This document shows, piece after piece, positions 34,555 to 46,272 of a stretch of 64,000 nt of DNA. A program made the translations under genes and the position numbers. Position 1 is the first letter of the stretch; each line of letters begins with the position of its first letter. The stretch is taken from the NCBI RefSeq assembly GCF_030272615.1, contig NC_081405.1, forward strand, positions 160,106,317 through 160,170,316, in the 5' to 3' direction. The DNA comes from Cryptomeria japonica (taxonomy: Eukaryota > Streptophyta > Pinopsida > Cupressales > Cupressaceae). A model generated the notes under the pieces. It was not told where the DNA came from. It ran no database searches and saw only the letters and a list, made by a program, of their open reading frames with translations.

Positions 34555-37500
34555 TTAGGTTGCAGCATGTGTAGACATGAATCCTTCAAACTTCTAGATG
34601 ATCATTTGCAACTCATCAGTATTCGGTTCATGGGTATTCTTTTCCATGATCATGGTTTTCACAATAACATCGCTGCAACGAAGGATTGTGGCATTATTCT
34701 TCTCAAAGGAAGACTGAATTTCTTGTAAGAAGACTTGGTATGTAACCAAATCTTGAATAGATGCAGCTGAAAATGGTTCACTCTTCCACTAATGATGAAT
34801 CTTCAACTGTAGATTTGAGAGAACCCTTTCTTCTAATAATAATTCTCCATTCTGATTCATGATATTACAAGAAGCTTTCTCACAACGAGAAACAATATCC
34901 TGAAATACTTCCACTCGCAATCTCATGGCATCATTAATGTCTTCAACAAGTGACTTGAGAAAGAGGGTTTTGTTCTCCAAGAGCTCCTGGTATTCTGGAT
35001 ATACAACCCTTGAAGGAATAACCTGATGTTCTAGAAGAACACTCAACTTTTGTTGAGGAATCTTGAGCCACATTGTCAATCTATCTTCCATCTTTTCCAA
35101 GTTCTATTTGAAAGCATTAGAAACCTGGTTCAATTGTTCCTAAATGGTCTTCAATTTGACCATCATTTGAAAAACCTCCTTCAAGACCTATGCACATAAA
35201 TCATGAAGTTGATCCACCCAAGATTCCAATGCTTGTACCTTTTGAGCAGCTCTCTCAACTCCTTGAATTGATTCTTGTGGTCCGGAAGAACTTGAAGGAT
35301 TGCTCCCTTCACTAGTGGATTTTGTAATCCTTTGAACAGCCGCTACTAGTTGCCTATTCTCCTCTTCTAGCTTGTCTTTCTTTGCTAGAAGCTCGTCATA
35401 TCGTTGTACTAGTGAGGCTACAGAGTGCTGGGCATCATGCTTGACAACTTCATGTGTTTGCTTACCCAATTCTACCCTTGTGACCCTGTAATCAGCAACT
35501 TGCATTTTCTCATGTGGCTTGTCTACAAGAGGCTCAACAATCTTGGCCACCTTCATCTTGTTACTGTCAACTGTCACCCTTGAGATCGTTTTAGCTCTTT
35601 TAGCAACCTTGGGTCTTGATTGCCTAAGTTGTTGATAATCAAAGACATCAGGAGAAATTTGTTGCTTCTTTGCTTGGGAGTGAAAGAACTAAGCCATGGA
35701 GGTAAAGCCATTAGTTCTCCTTTAGTAACAGCTGAAAGTAGAGGAGAAGCAGTTTTTGTTTGAACAACCGTGGTCATTTTGGGGGAAGTATCTGTCTAGA
35801 TAGCAACCATCGCTTGCTCGGTAACCAAAGGACATGAGGATTGTCTCATAAACTCCTCAAAGCTAGAAGTAGAGGTATCAATCTCTGACCAATGAATACA
35901 TGCAGGAGTATCCTCGAAGATTTCCAGCAAACTCTCTTGTTGATAATCAAGAGGTGTCTCAACTACTGAAATGGGAATGGCGTCCTGAGGAGACTCATCC
36001 ACTACTGTAGGAACATCATGAATAATGGAGGAAGTATCCACATCTGTGTCAGGAGGAGATAAAGGTAGTTCCATGGGGATTGAGAAAGGAACTTCATGAG
36101 GTGACTCTGAAGTTAGTGACATAGGAGCATCATTTGAATATTGTTCTTCTTCTAGATCTTCAAGATCAATCACATGAATGTGAAGCTGGGATTTCTCCTT
36201 CCCATGAACTGTCGCCTCTTCAGGAGGAAGTACCATCGCCCGACTAACTCGCAACATGATTCTCGTGCCCGAAGATGATGCACCTTCTTTGTTATATATC
36301 TGGATTTCAGATTTGCATCCGAGGGGTCTTGTAGAATCATCTTCTCTTCCAACCTTGATCTTGATGAGTCTAACACCATTACCTTTGAGCCAAGTGTTGG
36401 TGTTAGCTAGGATAGGCTGAAATCTCTCAAGAATGGAAGTGCATTCTTTATGTGACCATTGAATTAAAGGAAGTGGGGCTTCATCAACTCTTCGTGAAAG
36501 ATATTCTGGATCAAGCACATTCCCATCATCAATCATTCCTTGTGGAATGTCCATTAGGTTCAAATCAATAATCTGTTCAAGGGTGAGCCTGCAATAATCC
36601 ATCTTATGAACCTCCTTTTTTGTACGAAGATCCACCCATATATCCTCTATGCGATGCACATGTATGAAGGACTTTTTCATTCTCTCCTTCATACCTCGGT
36701 AGTCAAAATCAGCTCTTGACTTAAACCTTTTGAGTTTTATCTCCTGCATTTCGGTCTCCATAGCTTTGGCTTTGGTGGATGTAACAAGTAAATACCGGTC
36801 AATCTTCAATGGATTAGTTGTAGAAATCCCCATCCCAACCTTATGCTTGACAGATTGATGTGCATGAACCGCCATGATCTGTCTTCCCAACTCCATAAGA
36901 ATAATCTTATCAGTTGAGTATCTAGGGAGCATGTATGGCTGCCCGTTGTAACATCCAACTCTCATGTAAGTGAAAGTTGGGAATTGAAGGAACAAGCAAC
37001 CATATTCATTCACTCTTTCCCATGCCTCATTTGATACTCTTCTATTCTTTAGAGTCTTGTCAAACTGACACATGAAATAACCAAAGAATGCATCCTGAAC
37101 CCTCCTGAAATGTAATCTACTGGGTCTCAAAGGCAGCTGATCATAGTACTCCCACACAGGTATAAGCGAGCGATCACCCTTGGTAGAAAGACCAGGGAAA
37201 TATCTAAGTGATGCTGCTAAATACACCAAGTATGAGTTCATATAGAATGTCATGGTAGTAGGGACTGCAGCAAGTTGTTCACACAAAGCGTCACTGATAA
37301 TTTCTCCCCATGAGATGTGATGAGACTGCCTTATGAACATGATAAACTGATATACCCAAGGCTCAAAAACATTAGAATGCTCTAGCCCCAACGTCCTGCT
37401 GAGAAGAGTAATGATGTCTCCAATTTCCCACTTGAAGTCACAACGGTACAATTTAGCCCACCCTGTAAAAGTGGCACGTGGCTCATGGATCCACCTGTTA

Positions 37501-37949
37501 ATGTGATGTTTGCAATCTTTTTCCCTCTTGACATAATAATCAGCTACACTATCTTTGGAAATCTCCATATACACAGGTGTTGATGGTATTCTGAAAACTT
37601 TGTCAATAGTATCCGCATCAAGACGGATTATTGCCTCCCCATCATCATTTCTGATAGTTCTTGTCTCTTTATCAAAATGGTGAGCACAAGCAAGAACAAA
37701 CTCAGGTTCTAGGGCAGCCACCGGAAAAGAAGAAGCATGGTGAATGTGGCTGTCCAACAGTCGCTACATATTACTATCTTGCGGATCCTCCACCCTTTTG
37801 ATCAAATCTGACATGTCAACATGCCCTATTTCCGTATCCTTGATATGATCCATAAGAGAGGAAAGTTGTGAAGGAGAAACCTCACTCTGGTACTTATCAA
37901 ATTTATATTTCATCTTCTTTGGAACGGAAGATGATGGTAAATCTGACAT
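34555..37949 (-). pseudogene. C gene: best-preserved member of the U3-encoded family
   Basis: I take ATG 37949 (MSDLPSSSVPKKMKYKF). One in-frame stop follows (about 37764), then 653 open codons (37757-35796). Core motifs: FVLACAHHFD, WGEIISDALCEQL, FYMNSYLVYLAA, FRRVQDAFFGYFMCQF, RVSNEAW, CLFLQFPTFTYMRV, LPRYSTDKIILMELGRQIMA. Next block: VHRIEDIWVDLRTK, LMDIPQGMIDDGNVLDPEYL. Then an acidic disordered segment (SPPDTDVDTSS). After a second stop and one frameshift come a coiled coil (YDELLAKKDKLEEENRQLVA) and a C-terminus with ILRCSDVIVKTMI and PNTDELQMII. Conceptual length is about 1,100 residues. Three to four stops and one shift suggest fairly recent loss. No enzyme motif is visible. A role in binding the element's nucleic acid or in assembly is only a guess. 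Confidence 0.65.
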
Positions 37950-38869
37950 TAGAGAACAACCTGGTACGCTGCGATGAAGACTTAAAAGTGTCAAAACAAC
38001 ATCAAGATCAGCTGCAACTATCATCTTCTCTTCTTCAAATGGGAAAAATTCTAACCCTTACACTTCACAACTTTGTGAGAGGAAGATGGGAAATAAATGG
38101 GGATGCTTGAAACTTGGCTTTTGACCAATTTCAGATCTTGAGGAATGTTTTACAAGTATACAAGTGGGGAGGAACAAATGTGCAATCGAACTTTTGAAAC
38201 CCGAATGCAAGTGTACTTGTAAAAAGGAAAATGAAGAAGTGGGTGAAAAAAGAGATTTTGACATGTGGGAAATGGCGGGAATGGTAGATACGGATGATGG
38301 TAATGAGTATGAAAAGATTTTGGGAAGATCATCTTTATGAAAATGGGAAGAACTTTCAACTTGTAATTAGATTTTAAAAACCCAATTTTGAAAGGATGAA
38401 TATTTTTCAACTTAGAAACTTGGAATTTCACCAAAAGATGGTTAAGGTTTTTCAACCAAAGGGGAAGATCAACTATTTTCATCTTACTTGCAATCGGGTT
38501 TCAAAATCCCGAATGCAAGTAAAGAGGGAAAATGGGGAAAGACAATGCAATTTCACAAATTGCTTTGCAAACTTGGAACAAAGGGGAAAATCTCTCACAA
38601 AACCGATTTTAGGCAAGAACAAAACAAAACATATATACAAATTGACCAAGGAAACTGTTGTCATTTTATGACACCCTTGGTTCATCAATGAGAACCGATC
38701 AGAGATATGTTCTATGGACCAGCGCTGCCTCAGTTGATCAAAGAGAAAACAATGGAATCATAAAGTATTAGGTGTTGTCTTGTCGGAAGTTCCTTTCCCA
38801 AGCCTTCTCTTCCTCTCTCTTTCTCGGAACCCGGAGGTTCCGAAGTCCCCTTCCTTGGTCTCTTGTTCT

Positions 38870-39425
38870 CTTGCCCCGGAACTCCGGAACCCCCAGGTTC
38901 CCAAGTTCCTTGTTCTTCTACCCCGGAAACCCCAGGTTCCCAATTTCCTAAGTCTTCAACTCCGGAACCCCTAGGTTCCCAAGTTCCTTGTTTTTCTACC
39001 CCGGAACTCCGGAAACCCCAAGTTCCCAAGTTCCTTGTTCTTCAACCCCGAAACTCCGAAACCCCCAGGTTCCCAAGTTCCTTGTTCTTTAACCCCGGAA
39101 CTCCGAAACCCCCAGGTTCCCAAGTTCCTTGTCTTCAACCCCGGAACTCTAGAACCCCTAGGTTTCCAAGTTCCTTGTTCTTCTACCCTGGAACCCCCAG
39201 GTTCCCAAGTTCCTAAGTCTTCAACCCCGGAACTCCGGAACCCCCAGGTTCCCAAGTTCCTTGTTCTTCTACCCCGCAACTCCGAAACCCCCAGGTTCCC
39301 AAGTTCCTAGTCTTCAACCCCGAAACTCCGGAACCCCCAAATTCCCAAGTTTCTTGTTCTTTAACCCCGAAACTCCGGAACCCCCAGGTTCCCAAGTTCC
39401 TTGTTCTTCGACCCCGGAACTCCTG
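38870..39425. repeat. Minisatellite GGAACC..GGTTCCCAAGTTCC, period about 37-49 bp
   Basis: About eleven copies of a unit containing GGAACCCCCAGGTTCC, CAAGTTCCTTGTTCTT and ACCCCGGAACTCC. GGAACC and GGTTCC can pair over a CCCA loop, so this is also a hairpin array. Most spacings are 45-49 bp, some 37-41. From 39425 to 39560 it passes into a different short repeat (CCCCAGCTACGGTGACC about four times). Confidence 0.85.
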
Positions 39426-39902
39426 TCTCCAAAGTTTCCCCAACTACGGTGACCCGAGTCCCCGAAGTTCCCCCAGCTACGGTGACCTAGGCCCCCGAAG
39501 TTCCCCAGCTACGGTGACCTGGGCCCCCGAAGTTCCCCAACTACGGTGACCCAAGTCTCCGAAGTCTTCAAAACTTACTTCCGGCTGGCAACACTTCTGG
39601 ATGGCGTGATCGACACTCAAGGCTTTAAATGCTCCAACAGTTTTGGTGACTTGTGCACTTATTTTGTGGAGCCACGGGTGTGCATTTAATGTTTTTGGCA
39701 GGATTTCCATCAAGGGAGGTACAGGGCCATGCTTGGTGACTTATGTCATGCTCTGACTTTGGAAGGTCAATCAATCCACCTTCTCAGGGTTTCCCTTTGT
39801 GGGTATGGCTAGGTTGCTTGCATGTACAAGCCAAGTGCATGCACTTCCCTGCACTTCCAGACTGACATACAGGGGTCATGATCACTCTTGTAACCATTTT
39901 TC

Positions 39903-39910
39903 TATATAAA
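39903..39910 (+). promoter_or_regulatory. TATA box of unit F
   Basis: TATATAAA on the plus strand, followed by GGTTGTTAAGCC and a pyrimidine-rich stretch (CTCTTCTCTTCTCTTC) that could hold the transcription start. Confidence 0.55.
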
Positions 39911-41503
39911 GGTTGTTAAGCCTCATTGTAAAGGGTTCTCTCCCTGCTGGCTTGAGCTTTCTTATGCTCTTCTCTTCTCTTCTCTTAAAGACTTGTCATT
40001 ATTTTTGCATTTCTACAACTGTAAGATTGGCTTTTGGCCTTATGATTAATTGAAAATCACTATTCTTGCCTCCTAGCCTATGTATGCTATGTATGCTTTC
40101 TTACCTTCATTATAGGAGTATGTCTTGTGGCTTTTCTCTCCATCTATGTTGTGTTAACTTGTTTTCTGAGTGTGACTTGTGGGAATCCTTCTCCCCTCTT
40201 GACACTTGGCAAATTCTAACCTCCATACATGCGTTTGGGTCACTTATGCAATTGAAGTTGTGCATCTCTTGGGATTTTTAGTTGGTTCCTTGTGCCATTT
40301 CGGTAGGGAGAGAAACATTCTCTTCTTGGTGCATCACCTCCTTTCATTTCAAGCATTCTCTCTTTCCTTTACCTCTACAAGTTGTTAGGGTAGGCTTAGG
40401 AGTTAGTTTTTAAGTGTCGAGTTGGTTCACACCTACACCTTGGATTGAGAAGGAAGTCGGCCTTCTCCAAAGATTCAACCCCCTTGCGCAAGGTCCCACA
40501 CTTCGGGGTTGTTTCCATGTTTCACAAGGTTGCTGAGTTGATAGCTCAGCAAGGGTGCGAGCTTTTGTGATAACAGAAACCAAAACAAACAAAAACAAGA
40601 AATGAAAACAAAGAAGAAAGGAAAGAAACATACCTTGATCAATCAAAATGCCCTCCAAGAAACAAGAAGCAATCCTTGAAAGAGAAGACAATGAACCTCT
40701 TAAATAGATACAAGAAGAAGATTCAAACCCTAGCCACGTTTTTCCAAAACACCATATGCAGCAAAAACGGCTATCAAAATGGCATGAGAATTGGTCAAAT
40801 CTTCATCCAAACTCCACACCTAGGCAAGACAAGCAAAAACGACTAAGGAGGAAGAGGATTCGTGGCAAATTCCAAAGGCAAATCGTGGTATTTCTACAAC
40901 ACGTGTTGCTGTTTCAACGCCTTATAACCAGCAAATGAATCCACCAAATGACGTGAAAAGAGTTCTAAGATGCATGAAAACAGGCATGAAACTAAAACGC
41001 CTTCCTCCTCCTAAGATTTCTCCACAAAAATCGATTGAAACTTTCAACAAAATCATCCAATATTGCTGATTGGGTTCTTGAGGAGAAATGACAAGTTTAA
41101 AATGCATGAAACCAAAGAAATGGGGTTTCTTCAAACTATTTGCAAGTTAAAATAAAAAGTAAGTTACAAGGGGGAAATGAAAAGTAAGTTACCAGTTCTA
41201 TTTTTCATAAAGTGCACTTGTAATTTAACTTTAAAAAACAAAAAAACTTGCAACTTAAGGAAAATTTCTCACCTGCAGTCAGGGAGAAAAAACTCGAAAT
41301 TGAAGGAAAACCATAGCAAACGAACTCAGAATGCGATGAAATTTGAAACGTGGTTTGAGGATGGACTGAGGATTAGTCCAGTCCAAGGGTAAGGCGAAAT
41401 TCTGCCTTGGGAAGCATGCCATAGAGTAAAATTTTCATTTTTTGACTATTTTTTTATGTAATGGTCCATCATTTTTTAAAACAAAAATGAGGACAACAGG
41501 TGG

Positions 41504-42790
41504 GAACCTCCTAATGTGGATGAGTGAACCGTGAACGTGAATTTTGACAGGGCAACTCAAGGAAATTTGAGACCCTTCGGGGCTAGGTGTGTCTTGACAG
41601 ATCAAGATGAAAGGATTTTGGCTATCAAAGCCAAGAAGTTGTTGATGAGAACAAATAACGAGGCCAAGCTTTAAGCAACCTAGCTAGGGATACAATTATG
41701 CAAATGAGTGTGTTTTAGGAAGCTTCATCTAGAAGGAGATGCGGTGATAGCCATTAATGCCATACATTGCCAAGATACCCAAAATTGGAAATTAACAAAA
41801 TTCATCCCACAAATTTGGGAGGGACTGTCCCAATTGAAGGTATTCAAACTCACCCATGTATTCCAAGAAGGGAACAAGGTCGTAGACAAGCTGGCAAAAA
41901 ATGGGTAGTGAATATGATGATGTACTCTGGAATCGATTTGGTGAATTGTGAATAGTTTCTAGGTGACCTAGGAATGGACGAAAGGACATCTAATGGCAAG
42001 AGCATTGAAGGTAGGAAGGTAGGAAGGTTGGCGCATGGGAAGAGTAAATGTGGATGGCTCCTTCAACAACTGAAGGCCTATATCTTCTCCAATGCGCCAA
42101 ACAAAGACATAATGCAAAATAGAGACTAAGGAGCACCAGATGGCCTTTCGAGGAAGGATAATGGACAATAGATTGCAAAAAGCTTTGAATATCTTGGAGT
42201 TGGAGCTGCTAGAAGTGATCAAACTAATTTTTGGAAAGCTTTTTTTGAGCTCGACCTACCACTTCCGCATCAATAGTGATATCGCCTCCCTCTTTATGGC
42301 ATGGTTGTTACAAGCAAGAGGTGAAAAGGGCGGGGGGGAATTCCTAATGCAAAAATTGATGAAAGCGTGGTGGCAAATGGACATGCACCACTGTTAGGAC
42401 TTGGCAGTGGTAGGAATTGGTCTCCATCTATTTGGAGGTGTATTGTTGCAACTCACATTGTCATATAATAGACCATGGATCCCATTCTTGGTATGGCGGA
42501 TTAGTGAGGACAAGGAGGCATGAAGATTGCAGGTAATAGGGTGCATCAAGTTATTAAAGGAGCTTGTGGGAACATCTTAGGTGGCTAGAAAGGCTAGCCT
42601 TTGGCGGATTGATAGTAGGACTTGTTGACATGGAGATGGACGAGAAGGATGATGGATCAAATCATTAGGTCTAGGTAGTAAACTGTAGGTTGGGACATCA
42701 ATTTGGCTTTTTTATATATTTTTTATGTAATTCCCTTTGAATTTCGTGTTCGGCTCCCTTAGTGCCATTTTGATATATTAAAAAAAAAAC
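41504..42790 (+). pseudogene. LINE 3' region: RNase H domain, 3' UTR and poly(A)
   Basis: 41535-41908 reads VNFDRATQGNLRPFGARCVL, then LHLEGDAVIAINAIHCQDTQ, then LKVFKLTHVFQEGNKVVDKL and AKNG with stops between. This is the RVT_3-type RNase H (family: NFDGA..GNPG.AG.G, L.EGDS..VI.AI, H+.REGN..AD.LA) found at the end of plant LINE ORF2 or related proteins. About 850 bp of untranslated sequence with a TGCCATTTTGATATATTAAA end and an A-run follow. The 17-bp duplication at 42791-42807 closes it. Confidence 0.7.
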
Positions 42791-42807
42791 AGATGCAAAT
42801 AATAATT

Positions 42808-43470
42808 GAAGATAATAAATAATTTTGATAATTAGTAATTAATAAATTAAACAAAAATTAATAATAATTGCAAAAAAAAAAATTATAAATAACTAGTAAA
42901 ATAAAATTGATAATATCTACATATTATCTAGATTATTCAACACAAATAAATAAATCAAATAAATAAAAATTTAAGTAAAATAAATATAAAATAAAAGTAC
43001 AATAAAAATAAAGATTTTTACAAACTAATATTAAACACATTTGAAAGGAGGAAAATTAATTGTTAGCTTTTTAATTTTATTCGCGTGTAAAAAAATATTA
43101 AAAAAAATAAAATAAAATAAATTATCTTTATTTTAAAGAGTAGTGTTTAAATTTATCTTGAATCAAATTTAAAATATTTTTATTTAATAAACTTTAAAAT
43201 TGATATTTTTTTATTTTAAATAATATACTAAAAGATATTTTTGACTTATCATAGAAATATTGTGAAATTAAATATTTAAAAATAATAAAACAATGTTTAA
43301 TTGATTGTTTTATTTTTAATTATCTTTATAACAAAAAATAATAATAAAATAATCAAAAGAAAACATTAAAGAAAGATTATAAACAAAAAGGAAAACAAAG
43401 AAGAAAACAACGATGAACTTCGAAAAGAAAGTTAAAAACAAAAAATCAAGTTTGTGCAAGTGGATTAGCA
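42808..43470. other. AT-rich low-complexity tract
   Basis: Almost pure A/T with AATAATAATT, TAAATAAATAAA and poly-A or poly-T runs. I see no gene and no clear unit repeat. It could serve as a matrix-attachment-like stretch, but nothing shows that. Confidence 0.7.
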
Positions 43471-43499
43471 TTTCCAAGTATGCCAATTCTTTACGCACT

Positions 43500-45786
43500 C
43501 AGACTTTGACTCAAGGGATGCCAGTTTTTTAATCACTTCCCGATTCCTCAAGTCAATGACGTACTTCCTCCTACGACTCTCGATCAAGAGGGTGTTTCGC
43601 TTCCAATTATGATTCGCCTTGGCAATAATCAAGCATCCCGTCCCAAGGAGTGCATCATACGTCTTCTTCTATGATGGTATGACTACGAAGTCCAAGAAAA
43701 ATTGTTGTGTCCCAATCATTACTTTTTGTGCCATCAATGTTCCCACTAACTCGATGTCATGTTGGTTGGAACCTACCAAGTGGAAGGTCGGTGGCCAGAG
43801 CGTTGGTCTTCCAAGGTATTTCCATGTATCTTTTGGCAGTATGTTTACTCCTGAGCCTCCATTGAGATGGCATTTGTCAGCTTCTTCCCCATTATTTCCA
43901 TCTTGACGACCATTGGCTTCCTCCTGATGCTCACCGTCAGCAAAATTGGATCAATGGCTTCATTCCCTTCACATGGTGGTTTCCTTGTCGGTTCCTCTTG
44001 TGGTTTACATTGTCTTTGGCTAGTTGTATCGTCACTGACCGTGTTGGTAATTGCCACTCTCAATTGCGGCATAGTTTAAAGAAAGTCTGTCACCTTGATG
44101 GGTATGGTTGTCTGTAGCACCCGCCAAACTATGTTCTTCTCTAACTCCCGCAATGATGTACTTGCAGTTCCATTGGAAGTTATTCGTTCCTTCACCAAAA
44201 TTTGTTCTACTTCTGCTCTGGCTTCTCGAAGTCGTTCCTTCTCCGTACAATGGTCTAAGCACACTGCCTTCTTCGTCTGTGCTCTTGTGATCGCCTATAC
44301 TACCTCATCTTGTTCCGCCACATCCAACATATTAATACCCTTTTGCTTTGGGCGGTCAATGTATTCATGATTTCCCAGTCCACACCATTTTCACAAAAAT
44401 TGTATGTTGTCTTTCTTATTCTAGCAATCTCTCGCAAAGTGTACCCATTCACTACATTGTCGACACTATATGATAGGACATCCTATGAAGTCGTACTGTA
44501 TTTGATTTCGCCCTTGTTGATTTTGATAATTGCTTGGCGATGCATTTTGTGGTTTCGATGGAGTGGACTCTCCCTATGTGAAGAGTACTTGTGTACTTCT
44601 CGTCTTCAAATTGTATGGGCACTCCTTGAGTGAATGACCCAACACTTGGCAAATCTCAAAAAACATATTTCTAAGACAATTACCTTTTGTGTGCCCCTCA
44701 CTTTTGTGTGCTTGAACCATTTTGGATTCTTTGTCACTACTACCTTTGATGCTCTCGTCATCGTGAGCCTTCTTCTTCCCTCAGGAGGATGTATTGTTTT
44801 CACTCTCGATGTCCATCGCCTGATTGTAAGCATTGGTGTACAAGGACGGAGGCACTACTTTCATCTTCTTGCGTAGCAAGGGGATCATTCCCTCAATGAA
44901 CCACCACTTCTTCAACCCATCGACTGGTTGGTTCTCTATCTTACTCAACAACTCCTTGAGCCTACGAGTGTATGCCCATACGCTCTCAAGCTTCCCTTGT
45001 TTGGTATTGTAGATTTTTGCAACAATTTCATGGCATCTCTCAACAGTTTAAACTCTTCCTAAATGCCTGCTTTAGTTCGTTCCATGTTGCCTTGTGTTGA
45101 TTAGCCAAGTTTGTATACCAGTCGATGGCGATTCCACATAGCATGGCAAGAAATGCCTTCAACCAGTAATCATGGTCATCTTGACCATTCGCCTCTCATA
45201 TTGTTATGCAAGTCTTACAATGGCATACGGGATCCTCTGATCCATCCCCTGTGAACTTTTGTAGTTTTGCACATTCGAACTTGTTGGAGAAGTCACCATC
45301 TTTCTCGCCTGCTTACTCCCTTGTTTGTTGAACCTGGGTGGACTGTTTCGACCGCTACGTTTTGGTGCTTTCCCTACACTCTCGATCACGTGTGCGTCCT
45401 CTACATGTTTGCCTCCAACGTCCCCAACTCTTCGAGTACTTCCAAGCTCCGACTCCCCCTAGTGCTCCCTTTGGTCGAGGGTCGACGGTTCGGATCCTCC
45501 AAATCTCAATTCCCCTAAGATGGATAGACGGTTGAATATGTCTATGAGTTCAAGATTTCCCTCTTTCTACTCCTCAGCTGATCCGACATCGAGTGTACAG
45601 ACTGGTGGTCTAATCGTCCGACTGGATTTTCCTCAAATGTTTCTCATAATCTTCTTCTTCGTTCTCTTTGCCCTACAATCCTTAAAGATCGCCTAATCAC
45701 TTGGTCTTGACCACCCTATGCCCTCTTCTCACATTTATTGGGGTCCAAGGACATGAATCACTCAAGGCTGACCCAATTTCTTGTAA
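43500..45786 (-). pseudogene. Ty3/gypsy gag-protease relic, pol lost
   Basis: Gag part (about 45.2-44.9 kb): AIDWYTNLANQHKATWNELK, a typical capsid segment, in frames with stops. A knuckle-like ICQVLGHSLKECPYNL lies near 44.65 kb, with its first cysteine context changed. Protease part (about 43.88-43.67 kb): LNGGSGVNILPKDTWKYLG, VGSNQHDIELVGTLM and FFLDFVVIPS. The active-site Asp of D-G-G-S is Asn here. A frameshift precedes it. Nothing of reverse transcriptase or integrase is visible before the AT-rich tract, so the element is 3'-truncated. The 5' LTR is at 45802-46272. Confidence 0.7.
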
Positions 45787-45799
45787 GGCATCAGCGCCA
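45787..45799 (-). promoter_or_regulatory. Primer binding site of the gag-protease relic
   Basis: TGGCGCTGATGCC on the minus strand, two bases (TT) after the LTR end AAAAACA. It resembles the TGGCGCC-type sites of plant gypsy elements with one or more changes. I did not assign the tRNA. Confidence 0.5.
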
Positions 45800-45801
45800 A
45801 A

Positions 45802-46272
45802 TGTTTTTAGCTATATTTGATAAATTAAATACAAGAAATAATAATACAAATAACAATGCATACCAGATACAGGAGTAAAATATATCTTTATTCGCACATG
45901 AAATTATTACAGAGAAGAAGACCAAAGATGGTTGGCCAAGGATTACAATTCATCCGACTATATCCTACTACCTTCCTTGGCAGTACACAACATATTTAAA
46001 GGACCCGACAGTTGCCAAGAGGAACACAACCGTCAACCAACTGACACATTAACTATCCAAGAGTGACAGCGAACTTAAATTGGACAGTTAATACATTGTC
46101 GGGTAACCAATAATATCAAATATAAGAAGAGTCATTTTATGCCGACTGCACATGTAGTATACAAAGGCATGTGCAAAGAAAATAGGATATAAGGAACAAA
46201 GGAATATAACATTCTAATTCGTAAGTGAAGAGATAAATGTCCTAAAGGACAACCTTTGGGGTTGATAACAAC
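45802..46272 (-). repeat. 5' LTR of the gag-protease relic
   Basis: The inner end is fixed by the primer binding site. The outer end at TAACAACA (46272) is a guess from the TG..CA rule. A related fragment stands at 58102-58435: shared words include ACAATGCATACCA, TGAAATTATTACA, GATAGTTGCCAAGAGGAACA, CAACC.TCAACCAACTG and GTCGG.TAACCAATA. Confidence 0.6.

Larger units (their letters stand above)
38656..40575 (+). mobile_element. Unit F: solo-LTR-like unit inserted in unit C, exact target duplication
   Basis: Starts TGTTGTCATTTTATGACA at 38656 and ends ...TTTTGTGATAACA at 40575. GAAAC flanks both sides (38651-38655, 40576-40580). The terminal hairpin is TGTCAT-TTT-ATGACA (38659-38673), followed by GGTTC-8 nt-GAACC (38679-38696). 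Between these and the plus-strand TATA box (39903-39910) lies a hairpin minisatellite. After the TATA box come about 670 bp of R-U5-like sequence. It has the same architecture as E1-E3 but the opposite orientation and a quite different sequence. Confidence 0.75.
33458..41498 (-). mobile_element. Unit C: gene-bearing LTR-like unit, exact target duplication
   Basis: The U5 end is TGTTGGTAGAAAATTTTG at 33458 and the U3 end ...GAGGACAACA at 41498. GGTGG stands on both sides (33453-33457, 41499-41503). The U3 terminus can fold into a long hairpin (GTCC + TCATTTTT at 41464-41476 with AAAAATGA + GGAC at 41483-41494, one bulge). The minus-strand TATA is at 34285-34274. The C gene fills the U3. Unit F is inserted upstream of the C gene. 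Without F the unit is about 6.1 kb. No pol genes and no internal LTR repeat were seen. Confidence 0.75.

Noticed and set aside
38758-39443. Open frames in the F minisatellite giving proline-rich or GTWEPGGSGV-like repeats
   Set aside because: The open frames follow from the short repeat unit lacking stop codons. They occur on both strands at once and have no upstream promoter in the right place.
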